Shown here: piece by piece, positions 1 to 8,016 of the stretch | Layout of the letters: every line of letters begins with the position of its first letter | How positions within the stretch are numbered: position 1 is the first letter of the stretch | Assembly: GCF_023008405.1 (NCBI RefSeq) | Contig: NZ_CP095376.1 | Coordinates: 8,660,501 to 8,724,500, forward strand | Source of the DNA: Amycolatopsis sp. FBCC-B4732 | GTDB taxonomy: Bacteria > Actinomycetota > Actinomycetes > Mycobacteriales > Pseudonocardiaceae | Length of the DNA: 64,000 nucleotides | Reading direction: 5' to 3' | Position numbers and translations under genes: made by a program | Notes under the pieces: model-generated | Databases searched by the model: none | What the model saw: only the letters and a program-made list of their open reading frames with translations | Told to the model about the DNA's origin: nothing

Positions 1-2991
1 GCGGAAGTGAAGCGTGCCGCCCAGATCGCGTTGTCCGGCACGCGCGAAGAGCTGCAGGAATTCCTCGAGACCGGCCAGTACGCGGCCCGGGAGCGGGACG
101 GCGAAGTCGCGACCGTGGCCGGCCTCGCGGCGGCGGCCAAGGAGGAAAGCGAGCGCGCGGCGACCGAAACGACGCTCGCGAAGCAGGCGTCGGAGCGGGC
201 GGTCCAGGCCGCCGACCTGGCTCGCCAGGCTGCCGAAACGGCGGCGGCGGAGACGGCCGCGGCCAAGGACGACTCGGTCAAGGCGGCCAACGCGGCGGGC
301 CGGGCGGCCGACGCCGCGACGCGGGCCGCCGCGGCCGCGCGGGAGGCCATCGGCGCGGCCAACGATGCGACGCAGGCAGCCAAGGTCGCGGCCACCGCCG
401 CCCAGCGCGCGGCCGTGGCGGCGGTGCTCGCCGGGCGGGCCGCGGGTGCGGCGCAGCGCGCGGCGGCGGACGCCCGGACCGACGCCGGCAAGGCGGACGA
501 CGCGCGCAAGGCGGCCATCGGGGCTCGTCAGGCGGCGGCCAGCGCCCGGCTCGCGGCGGACGCCGCGGTGGCGGTCGGCGACGCGGCCCGGGCGGCGGGC
601 GCGGCGGTGCAGGCGGCGTCCTCGGCCGCCGCGAACGCGCAGAAGGCAGGCAATGCCGCCGACGCGGCCGCCGGTCAGTCCGCCGCGGCCGGGGCGCAGG
701 CCGAGCGGGCCAAGAAGGCCGCGGCCGACGCCAAGCGAGCGGCGTCGCGGGCCACCCGCGCCGCGAACGCGGCCGGTGCGCTGGCCGCCGAAGCCGCTTC
801 GGCCGCGCAGGAAGCGCGGACGGCCGCCCTCAGCGCGGCCACGCACGCCGACGCGGCCGCCGCGGCCGCGGACGAAGCGGCCGCGCACGCCGGGGAAGCC
901 GACAAGGCGGCGACGGAATCGGAAGCGCACGCCCGGGCCGCCAAGGAAGCCGCCGACGCGGCGACGGCAGCGGCCGCGCAGGCGAGCCGGACCCAGGAGG
1001 TCGCCCGCCACGCGGAGGCCGAGCGCCTGGCGACGGAGACCGACGAAGCCGTCGAGCTCGCCCAGGCCCTGCGCGCGGAAACCGAGGCGATCCCGGCCGA
1101 AGTCCTTTGGGACACCCCGGAAGCCGACCGGATGGACGCCGAGGCGAAGCGCTTGCTCGCCGAAGCCGCGGCACCCGGCGCGCCCCGCGCGACCGTGGTC
1201 ACCGACGGCCGCAAGATCGCCGTCAAGCAGCTCGCGGCGGCGGGGCCGATCAGCCGGTCCCGCGCCGAAGCGGTGCTCGGCGGCTCCGACGACGACGTCG
1301 TCGAGTACATCACCGGCGGCCTGACCGCGGCCGCCTACCAGGACGACCGCGCACGGGTCGGCCACCTCGCCCAGAGCGAGAACACCGCGCTGGCGCAGGC
1401 CGCGCTCGCCGCGTTGGGCGGGACCGACGTCCAGGTCAACGAATTCCTGAAGACCCAGCCGTACGAGGGCAAGGAGCACGACGAGCGCACGGCGATCGCG
1501 CAGCTGCTCGCCGCGGGCGGCCCGGCCACGAAGGAGGCGGCGCAGGCCGCGCTCAACGGCTCGGCCGCCGACCGGCGGGCGTTCCTGCGCACCGGCCAGT
1601 TCTCCGCGGCGAAGAAGGACGACCGCATCGCCGTCGCGCAGGCGCTGGCGACCGGCGGAGCCGAGGTGAAGGCGGCGGCGCAGATCACCCTCGCCGGCCC
1701 GGACGACGAGCTGCGCGAGTTCCTGCAGGTCGGCAAGGCCCAGGCCCAGCGCCGCGACCAGGACACCGCGGCGCACGTCGCGGTCGTCGAGCGCTACGTC
1801 GCCGAAGCGGCGGCTTCCGCGGCCTCGGCCCGGGAATCGGCGTCGTGGGCGGCCGCGGCGGCGGCAACCGCCCGCCACGCGGCCGACGAGGCAGCGGGGT
1901 ACGCGGAGCAGGCCCGCCGTTCGGCGACGGAGGCCGGGACGTACGCGGATCAGGCCAAGGTGTCCGCGGCTTCGGCCCAGGCCTCGGCGGAGCAGGCGGC
2001 GTTGTCCGCGAAGCAGGCGCGTCAGGCCGCCGCGACGGCGCAGCAGGCCGCGGCCCGAGCCGCGGACTCCGCGGCGAAGGCAGCGCACTCGGCGGCGGTC
2101 GCCCGCTCGATGGCCCAGTGGGCCGCGAGCGAGGCCGAAGACGCCCGGAAGGCAGCCGCTGACGCGGGCAAGAGCGCGTCGGAGGCCGCGGACGCCGCGG
2201 CCGAAGCGGTCGAGATTTTCTTGCGCACGCACAACAACGAGCAGTTGAACGGACCCCCGCAGCGCTTCCGGGCAGCCCAGTTCGAGAACGGGGTGATGGT
2301 GCTGTTCACGGATGGCACCTGCCTGGTCAACGGCCTGGTGCTGCCGTTCGCGGATTACGGGTTGTCGGCGTGCGAAGCGATCGGGCGCAACTTCGACGCG
2401 TGGATCACCGAGCACGCCGACGAGTACGACAGTGCGGATGCCGTCGGTGACGAGTTCTCGGACCTGCTGCTGCGGGAGTACTGCAACAACGGCGGTTCGT
2501 GCAGCGCGGCGCTGAAGAACCAGCTCAAGTCCCTCACCGGCTTCTTGCTGGTCAAGAAGGAAAACGGCATCGGGAAGCCGTTCGGCAGGTGGTTCGAACG
2601 GATGCTGAAACTGCGCGCGGCCGGCGTGGTCGCGGGCAAGGCGCTGATCTCCGGTCGGTCGGCCGGGGCACTGGCGGACTGGACGAGCAAGGCGTTCCAG
2701 GTCGGCGCTGAGCAGGCGCGGTTGAACAAGGACTACATCAAGCACATCCTCGAACGACACCACCCGCGGTACTGGGACGGCAGCTTCAAGGCGACCCAGA
2801 CGTTCTTCGACTCGCGGATGACCATCCCGGACATCGAAGACGCGATTCGCCAAGTGCTCACCCAGAACCAGGCGAAGATCATCGCGAACGGCGGCACCAA
2901 CGCCAACACGGCCATCGAAGGTGTCGTCAACGGCGTGACCTACAAAGGTACGGTCGCAGGTGGCAAGATCGTCCAATTCTTCCCGAAGTAG
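1..2991 (+). CDS. ALF-repeat polymorphic toxin (5' end outside window)
   Basis: The reading frame is open from base 1 and the first visible residues are already inside an ALF-type repeat, so the true start lies upstream. Counting from the GTG at base 7, there is a very long alanine-rich, probably coiled-coil stretch (about 45-340), a block of ALF short repeats (about 400-588, pattern A-AL-G-FL-TG), a second alanine-rich helix (about 605-735), a non-repetitive linker domain (740-905) and a compact C-terminal domain (909-994). The last domain has an HIL..HH motif (His913, His917, His918) and ends in QFFPK, which recalls EndoU/BECR-fold nuclease toxins. Such a long stalk with a variable nuclease tip is typical of contact or secreted polymorphic toxins. 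The small gene 11 bp downstream is the likely immunity gene. The nuclease assignment is inference; the ALF repeats are fairly clear. Confidence 0.75.
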   Translation, partial: AEVKRAAQIALSGTREELQEFLETGQYAARERDGEVATVAGLAAAAKEESERAATETTLAKQASERAVQAADLARQAAETAAAETAAAKDDSVKAANAAGRAADAATRAAAAAREAIGAANDATQAAKVAATAAQRAAVAAVLAGRAAGAAQRAAADARTDAGKADDARKAAIGARQAAASARLAADAAVAVGDAARAAGAAVQAASSAAANAQKAGNAADAAAGQSAAAGAQAERAKKAAADAKRAASRATRAANAAGALAAEAASAAQEARTAALSAATHADAAAAAADEAAAHAGEADKAATESEAHARAAKEAADAATAAAAQASRTQEVARHAEAERLATETDEAVELAQALRAETEAIPAEVLWDTPEADRMDAEAKRLLAEAAAPGAPRATVVTDGRKIAVKQLAAAGPISRSRAEAVLGGSDDDVVEYITGGLTAAAYQDDRARVGHLAQSENTALAQAALAALGGTDVQVNEFLKTQPYEGKEHDERTAIAQLLAAGGPATKEAAQAALNGSAADRRAFLRTGQFSAAKKDDRIAVAQALATGGAEVKAAAQITLAGPDDELREFLQVGKAQAQRRDQDTAAHVAVVERYVAEAAASAASARESASWAAAAAATARHAADEAAGYAEQARRSATEAGTYADQAKVSAASAQASAEQAALSAKQARQAAATAQQAAARAADSAAKAAHSAAVARSMAQWAASEAEDARKAAADAGKSASEAADAAAEAVEIFLRTHNNEQLNGPPQRFRAAQFENGVMVLFTDGTCLVNGLVLPFADYGLSACEAIGRNFDAWITEHADEYDSADAVGDEFSDLLLREYCNNGGSCSAALKNQLKSLTGFLLVKKENGIGKPFGRWFERMLKLRAAGVVAGKALISGRSAGALADWTSKAFQVGAEQARLNKDYIKHILERHHPRYWDGSFKATQTFFDSRMTIPDIEDAIRQVLTQNQAKIIANGGTNANTAIEGVVNGVTYKGTVAGGKIVQFFPK

Positions 2992-3002
2992 CAGGAGGCG
3001 CG

Positions 3003-3467
3003 ATGGGGGCGGTAGCGCGGGTGCGGACGGTGCTCGACTTCGGCAAGCGGGACTTCCGCTTCGTCGATGTCCTGGACTGCACCGAGCTACCGCCGAAGCG
3101 GGGCGTCGACGATCCGGGTGGTGCGATCCTGTTGACCGTCAACGGGGTCGTACTGCTCGACGAAGACCTGTACTCGTCCATCGAGCTGTTGTGGATCTTC
3201 GTCGCTCAGCTCGTCGCCGACTACCGTCAAGACGGGCGTGCCGTGATGTCGTTCCCGGACCAGTCGATCGAGATCTCGCTCGATCCGGTTCCGGGGAAGC
3301 AGCTCCGGATCACGGTCGCTGGCGGCGAACTCCGCCGCACTTCGGTCGCGGGCGAAGAGGAGCTGCTTTCGGCCATCACCGTCGGCGGCGTCGAGTTCTT
3401 CGAAAAGCTCGCGGAACTGACCGGAAGGAACTTTTCGGCAGCAATAAGGCGGCTCACCGGTACCTGA
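3003..3467 (+). CDS. putative immunity protein for the upstream toxin
   Basis: A 154-residue soluble protein with no signal peptide or membrane segment starts 11 bp after the toxin stop, with an AGGAGG ribosome-binding site. It is predicted mixed alpha/beta and acidic, and I recognise no family. Its role is inferred from position: in polymorphic toxin loci the gene directly after the C-terminal toxin domain normally encodes the cognate inhibitor. A strong hairpin terminator overlaps its stop codon, so toxin and immunity gene form a closed two-gene transcription unit. Alternative: an unrelated small cytoplasmic protein. Confidence 0.6.
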   Translation: MGAVARVRTVLDFGKRDFRFVDVLDCTELPPKRGVDDPGGAILLTVNGVVLLDEDLYSSIELLWIFVAQLVADYRQDGRAVMSFPDQSIEISLDPVPGKQLRITVAGGELRRTSVAGEEELLSAITVGGVEFFEKLAELTGRNFSAAIRRLTGT

Positions 3468-3480
3468 CCGGTGAGCCGCC
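3448..3480. terminator. bidirectional hairpin terminator
   Basis: Two 14-base arms (GGCGGCTCACCGGT and its complement) surround a 5-base loop and overlap the stop codon of the putative immunity gene. A convergent gene ends 13 bp away, so the hairpin can serve both strands. It lacks a T-run, as is usual in this GC-rich DNA. Confidence 0.75.
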
Positions 3481-3493
3481 CGTGAGAATGCGA

Positions 3494-3970
3494 TCAGGCC
3501 GGGCCGGAATTGAGTTCCAGGAGCGACGAAGGCCCGTTCTGGGGGTCCGCTCCTTCGCCGACCGAAGTCCACGAGTTCTTTTCGATGTCGACCACCTTCG
3601 GGGTGCCCTTCACGAGCATCGTCGCTTTGAGGGAGTGGTCGTCGGCCTTGATGAGGTAGACCTTGGCGAGGTCGAGGCTCAGGTAGCCCTTGTTCGCCGT
3701 GACGTGGAAGCAGAACGTCGCGTCGTTCGTGCGGCTCCACACCTCGATGCGGTTCCCGCTGGTGGCGCAGTCGGTGAACAGGATGTGGCCGTCGCCCTTG
3801 AGCAGGCGGATCCCGTGCTCGGCGAAGATCTGGTCGGCGCCCGGGTAGTCGTAGTCCTCGACGATGGGCGGGGGTGTGTCGTCGGCGGCCGCGGTGGCCA
3901 CGGTGGGGCCGGCGACGAGCGCGGCGGCGGTCAGAACGACTGCGCCGAATGCACTATTGACAGATTTCAC
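3494..3970 (-). CDS. small secreted protein of unknown function
   Basis: This 158-residue protein starts MKSVNSAFG, followed by a hydrophobic, alanine-rich segment ending ATAAADD, a clear Sec signal peptide of about 29 residues. The mature part is about 130 residues with two cysteines (in FTDCATSG and TFCFHV) that could form a disulfide. No family was recognised. It is transcribed divergently from the trypsin-fold gene, and the shared intergenic region holds a CRP-type palindrome. It probably acts outside the cell. Confidence 0.7.
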   Translation of the reverse strand: MKSVNSAFGAVVLTAAALVAGPTVATAAADDTPPPIVEDYDYPGADQIFAEHGIRLLKGDGHILFTDCATSGNRIEVWSRTNDATFCFHVTANKGYLSLDLAKVYLIKADDHSLKATMLVKGTPKVVDIEKNSWTSVGEGADPQNGPSSLLELNSGPA

Positions 3971-4026
3971 GAATGTCCTCCCCTGAATTCAGGTACGGAT
4001 TTTACTTGACCACCTGATAGCCAAAA

Positions 4027-4042
4027 TGTGACATGTGTCACC
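4027..4042. promoter_or_regulatory. candidate CRP/GlxR-type operator
   Basis: TGTGACATGTGTCACC matches the CRP-family consensus TGTGA-N6-TCACA except at the last base. It lies between two divergent genes for secreted proteins, 57 bp upstream of the minus-strand start and 88 bp upstream of the plus-strand start. Confidence 0.5.
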
Positions 4043-4129
4043 GGCTGGTGCGGTAAAAAACTGTCTATCTTTCGCGATGAGCCCCGAGGGGCGGGAACTG
4101 CTTCGCGAAACTTAAGAGGGGGAACTCTG

Positions 4130-6169
4130 GTGGATCGCACACGAACAGCGGGAAGAACCGTGATCGGCGGTGTGCTGCTGGTGACCGGGCTGCTCGCCGC
4201 CGTTCCTGCGTCGGCGGTGTCGCACAGCTCGGTCGCCGCCGACGGGACCTACGGCTTCACCGCCAAGCTCACCATGGACGGCCGGGCCTGCAGCGGCGTG
4301 CTCGTCGCGCCGGACTGGGTCGCCACGGCCGCCAGTTGCTTCCCGGAGAACCCGCAGGGCGGGGCGCCGGCGAAAGCGACCACGGCCGTCGTCGGGCGGA
4401 CCGACCTCACCGGGTCCGCCGGCCACTCCGCCGCGGTCACCGGGCTGGTGCTCGCCGCCGGGCGCGACCTCGCGCTGGCCCGGCTCGCCGCCCCGATCAC
4501 CGACGTCGTCCCGATTTCGCTGTCGGCCACGGCGCCCGCGGCGGGGGAAAAGCTGCGGGTCGCCGGGTTCGGCCGCACCGACACCGAGTGGGTGCCCGAC
4601 AAGCTGCACAGCGCGGTCTTCACCGCCGGGGCGAACACCGCCACCACGGCGAACCTCACCGGGGACGCCGGCGCGGACACCTGCCGCGGTGACGCCGGGG
4701 GACCGGCGTTCCGCGAGGTCTCCGGCCGCGCCGAACTGGTCGGCGTCAGCAGCGCTTCCTGGCAGCACGGCTGCTTCGGCGAGACCGAGACCAGGCAGGG
4801 CAGCACCGCGGCCCGGACCGACGACGTCGTGTCCTGGATCCGGCAGACCGTGCTCGCGCCCGTGGCGAAGGGCGTCGGGCACACGATCGTCGTGAGCTGG
4901 AACGGGTTGCCGGCGGCGGACAACGCCGGCTACGCCGTCTACGGTTCGACGACCGCGGACGTCCCGGTCGACGCGGCCCACCGGCTCACCACGACGTCGT
5001 CGCTGTCGTTCACCCAGCCGCAGCTGCCGGCCAAGCAGACGCGGTACTACCGCGTCGTCGCCACCCCGGCGGCCGGCCCGGCCAGCACGCCGACGGCGGT
5101 CGTCTCCGCCACGACTCCGCTGTCCAAGGGCACCGACTTCACCGGTGACGGCCTCGAAGACGTCGGCGCGGTGTACGACTTCAAGAACGCGCGGACCGGT
5201 CTCTACGTCTGGCCTTCGCTCGGCCCGGGTTCGGCCGAATCCCCGATCCTCGGCACTCCCGCGCTCAAGTGGGACAGCGGGAACGGCGCGGTGAACGCCG
5301 CCCAGGCGCGCTGGCTGACCGGTGACTTCAACGGCGACGGCCGCAGCGACTTCGCGATGGTCTACGACTACCTCAACAACAGCTCGACCATCTGGCTCTG
5401 GTACGCCAACGCCGCCGGCGGGTTCGACGCGCAGGGCGTCAAGTGGGACAGCGCGAACTTCTCGCCGAGCAAGGCGCGGTTCGTGGCCGGCGACTTCGAC
5501 GGTGACGGCCGCACCGACATCGGCGCCGCCTACGACAACGGCAACGCCAGCATGTCGTTCCTCACCTGGCACGCCACGGCGACCGGGATCGACGCCCCGG
5601 TGACCCAGTGGACCACCGCCGCCGGGGTGTGGAACATCGCCCAGTCGACGTGGGTGGCGGGCGACTTCACCGGGGACGGCCGCGCCGACCTCGCGTCGTT
5701 CTACGACTACCGCAACAACTCGGCGAACCTGTTCCTCTGGACCGCGAACGCGGCCGGCAAGTTCGACGACAAGGGCGTGAAGTGGAACGGCCTGACCTTC
5801 ACCCCGGCCAAGGCGCGGTTCGTGACCGGCGACTTCGACGGTGACGGCCGCATCGACATCGGCGCGGCCTACGACAACGGCAACGCCGACACCACGTTCT
5901 CGACCTGGCACGCGACGGGCGACGGGTTCGACGCCCCGGTTACCAAGTGGGACAGCGGTGCGGGGACCTGGTCGTGGGCCAAGTCGCAGTGGACCGCGCC
6001 GGACATCGACGGTGACGGCCGGGCCGACGTGATCGCCAGCTACGACTACGGGAACTCGAACACCGGCCTGTTCTACTGGCACACCGCCCAGAACGGCGCC
6101 CTCGAGGACCGCGGCGGCAAGTGGAACAGCAACGGGACGTTCAGCGCGGCCCAGGCCGTGTTCCTCTGA
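4130..6169 (+). CDS. secreted trypsin-fold pseudoprotease with FG-GAP repeats
   Basis: The chosen start is the GTG at 4130, preceded by AGAGGGGG; it gives a 679-residue protein with a signal peptide ending near ASA29. Residues about 35-240 have the S1 trypsin fold (CSGVLVAPDWV, DLALARL, GDAGGP). Two catalytic positions are changed: the usual TAAHC reads TAASC (Ser69 for His) and GDSGGP reads GDAGGP (Ala189 for Ser). Asp113 is kept. It is therefore probably not an active peptidase. A fibronectin-III-like domain (about 247-330) and six FG-GAP/VCBS units with DGDGR-type calcium loops (about 337-679) follow. The likely role is extracellular binding or adhesion. A terminator hairpin follows the stop. 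Confidence 0.85.
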   Translation: MDRTRTAGRTVIGGVLLVTGLLAAVPASAVSHSSVAADGTYGFTAKLTMDGRACSGVLVAPDWVATAASCFPENPQGGAPAKATTAVVGRTDLTGSAGHSAAVTGLVLAAGRDLALARLAAPITDVVPISLSATAPAAGEKLRVAGFGRTDTEWVPDKLHSAVFTAGANTATTANLTGDAGADTCRGDAGGPAFREVSGRAELVGVSSASWQHGCFGETETRQGSTAARTDDVVSWIRQTVLAPVAKGVGHTIVVSWNGLPAADNAGYAVYGSTTADVPVDAAHRLTTTSSLSFTQPQLPAKQTRYYRVVATPAAGPASTPTAVVSATTPLSKGTDFTGDGLEDVGAVYDFKNARTGLYVWPSLGPGSAESPILGTPALKWDSGNGAVNAAQARWLTGDFNGDGRSDFAMVYDYLNNSSTIWLWYANAAGGFDAQGVKWDSANFSPSKARFVAGDFDGDGRTDIGAAYDNGNASMSFLTWHATATGIDAPVTQWTTAAGVWNIAQSTWVAGDFTGDGRADLASFYDYRNNSANLFLWTANAAGKFDDKGVKWNGLTFTPAKARFVTGDFDGDGRIDIGAAYDNGNADTTFSTWHATGDGFDAPVTKWDSGAGTWSWAKSQWTAPDIDGDGRADVIASYDYGNSNTGLFYWHTAQNGALEDRGGKWNSNGTFSAAQAVFL

Positions 6170-6183
6170 CCGGCTGAGCCGGA

Positions 6184-6220
6184 GCGGGCCGTTCACGTTC
6201 TCGTGAACGGCCCGCTTTCT
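6184..6220. terminator. hairpin terminator between convergent genes
   Basis: A perfect 14-bp stem (GCGGGCCGTTCACG and its complement) with a 4-base loop is followed by TTTCT. It sits 15 bp after the trypsin-fold gene stop and just before the end of the convergent glucosaminidase gene. Confidence 0.8.
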
Positions 6221-6222
6221 CG

Positions 6223-7836
6223 TTACTGGCCCCAGTTTTCGATGTCGGGGGCGCCCATGTCGGTGTTCCAGTACCAGTGGGTCAGCGTGCCGTTGGTGGA
6301 ACGGCCGTAGATGTTTTCCTGGTTGTCGGTGGCGAAGCCGGTGGGGTTGGCGCCGAGGTTTCCGCCCCAGTTGTCGTGACGGGGCTGGTTGTCTTCCGGG
6401 GTCCAGTACCAGTGGCCGAGCTGGTTGTCGGGGGTGCGGGCGAAGACGTGCTGCTGGTCGTTCCAGACGTAGGCCACGGGGTTGCCCTGGATCGCGGCAC
6501 CGAGCGGTTCGTCGACGACCTCTTCGTCGGGGGTCCAGTAGAAGTGCTTGAGGGTGCCGTCGGTGCCGCGGGCGAAGACGTGCTGCTGCTCCCCGAACGC
6601 GTACCCCGTCGGGTCACCGGCCAGCGTGCTGGAACCCCAGGTGCCGTAGTTCGGGTCGGCGTCGGTCGGGGTCCAGTACCAGTGCGCGAGGTGGCCGTCG
6701 GTGGTGCGGCCGAAGACGTGCTGCTGGTCGCCCCAGACGTACGCGACGGGGTCACCCGCGACCGATTGGGTCTGGGTCTCCTCCACCATCCCGGTGTCGG
6801 GCGTCCAGTAGAGGTGCTTGAGCTTCCCGTCGGTCCCGCGGGCGAAGATGTGCTGCTGGTCGCCGAACGCGTAGCCGGTGGGGTTGCCCGCGATGTCGTC
6901 GGCACCCCACTGCTCGAAGTTGGGGTCGGCGTCCGTCGGGTACCAGTACCAGTGCCCGATGGTGTTGTCGGTCAGCCGCGCGAAGACGTGCTGGGTGTCC
7001 CCGGCGACGAACGCGACCGGCTCACCGGCCAGAGCACCGGGGTAGGACTCCGATTCGATCGACTCGCCCGCGTTGTACGAGTGCAGCAGCGAGCCATCCG
7101 CACCCCGGGAGAACATGTGCTCCTGGGTCCCGTACCGGTAGGACGCCGACGCCGCGATGCTCTCGTCGCCGAGGGTGGCGCCCGGCGCCGTGCCGGAGTC
7201 GAAGCGGTAGAGGTCGTAGGTGTTCATCAGCGAGATGACCTTGTCCGCGTAGCTCGGGTCCGTGGCGTAGTGCCGGCCCACCTCGCGGATGAACGCCGCA
7301 GGGTCGTGGCGGTACGGGAGCGCGCTCGAGTAGGTCGAGCTGGTGGTGAGGAGCCGCCCGTAGTCGCGGAACGAGTTCTCCATCGAGTCGTACGAGCGGA
7401 AGTACGCGTTGACCGTGTGGCAGGGCGCCGGCACGCACTCGGTGGTCGGGTACGGCGCGCAGCCCTTCGCGAACGGGCCGGGGTTGGTCGGCGACGTGCA
7501 CTTGAAGCCGAAGTAGTTCCGGTCGTTGACCGAGAGCGTGCTGCGGCCCCAGTTCGACTCCAGGATCGACTGGGCCGCCGTCACCGAGGCCGGGATGTCG
7601 AAGTCGTCGCGGACGCGCTGGGCGGCGGGGCCGGCCGCGGCGACGTAGTCGTCCTGGGCGCCGTCCTCGACGGCCGCGGATCTCATCGCGGCCGACCGCT
7701 GTTGTTCCTGCGTGGTCGTGCTCGTCCCCGGGTCGCCGGTCGTCGGCTGCCCGGCCGAAGCGGGCGCGACGAGAGCCAGCGTGCTGATCAACGCGCCGAG
7801 CCCGCCGACGGTGATCCGGGTGGTGGTGCGGGTCAT
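6223..7836 (-). CDS. secreted glucosaminidase with seven-repeat lectin propeller
   Basis: The ATG at 7836 has a GGAGGA ribosome-binding site; the open frame extends further upstream, but no better start is seen. The 537-residue product has a signal peptide (about 1-34), a FlgJ/GH73-like glucosaminidase domain (about 75-225, motif AQSILESNWG with the expected catalytic Glu, then NYFGFKC) and seven repeats of about 44 residues (233-537) of the form QQHVFAR-TDG-L-HWYW, suggesting a seven-bladed PLL-like beta-propeller lectin. It probably hydrolyses the glycan strand of peptidoglycan while anchored by the lectin. The propeller is almost the same as that of the divergent NlpC/P60 gene, and the last 460 bp look identical, which points to gene conversion. 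Confidence 0.85.
   Translation of the reverse strand: MTRTTTRITVGGLGALISTLALVAPASAGQPTTGDPGTSTTTQEQQRSAAMRSAAVEDGAQDDYVAAAGPAAQRVRDDFDIPASVTAAQSILESNWGRSTLSVNDRNYFGFKCTSPTNPGPFAKGCAPYPTTECVPAPCHTVNAYFRSYDSMENSFRDYGRLLTTSSTYSSALPYRHDPAAFIREVGRHYATDPSYADKVISLMNTYDLYRFDSGTAPGATLGDESIAASASYRYGTQEHMFSRGADGSLLHSYNAGESIESESYPGALAGEPVAFVAGDTQHVFARLTDNTIGHWYWYPTDADPNFEQWGADDIAGNPTGYAFGDQQHIFARGTDGKLKHLYWTPDTGMVEETQTQSVAGDPVAYVWGDQQHVFGRTTDGHLAHWYWTPTDADPNYGTWGSSTLAGDPTGYAFGEQQHVFARGTDGTLKHFYWTPDEEVVDEPLGAAIQGNPVAYVWNDQQHVFARTPDNQLGHWYWTPEDNQPRHDNWGGNLGANPTGFATDNQENIYGRSTNGTLTHWYWNTDMGAPDIENWGQ
6226..7174 (-). repeat. inverted paralogous copy of the propeller segment (copy 1)
   Basis: This segment encodes the lectin propeller of the glucosaminidase and aligns without gaps to 8649-9597 on the other strand (position p pairs with 15823 minus p). 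The stretch nearest the 3' end, about 460 bp, showed no difference in my reading, while the 5' half carries scattered, mostly synonymous changes. Confidence 0.85.
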
Positions 7837-7883
7837 GGTGTCCTCCAGGTCGTGGCGATGGGCCAAGCCTGGAAGCCCGGTCT

Positions 7884-7945
7884 CCAAGTCGACTCCAAGC
7901 CGCCTGCAAGTCCCGTTGAAGCGGATTTGGGGCGGACTTGAAGCC
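7884..7945 (+). promoter_or_regulatory. 11-bp phased heptamer repeats, candidate SARP operator
   Basis: Heptamers CCAAGTC, CCAAGCC, GCAAGTC and TGAAGCG start at 7884, 7895, 7906 and 7917, exactly 11 bp apart. A fifth, TGAAGCC, starts at 7939, exactly 22 bp further. SARP regulators such as ActII-ORF4 and AfsR are known to bind direct heptamers spaced 11 or 22 bp. A SARP gene lies 2.6 kb away. The array is between the two divergent wall hydrolase genes and could control both. The link to this particular SARP is inference. Confidence 0.55.
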
Positions 7946-8016
7946 TGCCGCGACACGGTTTCCCGGCGAGTCCGCCGCACCGAGAACGGCGGAGCGTTCA
8001 CCCGGGAGGAAAACCC

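Noticed and set aside
6277..7941. Long plus-strand open frame opposite the glucosaminidase gene
   Set aside because: It is antisense to a gene with signal peptide, catalytic motif and seven repeats; its own sequence is a low-complexity Val/Gly/Arg product of the GC bias.
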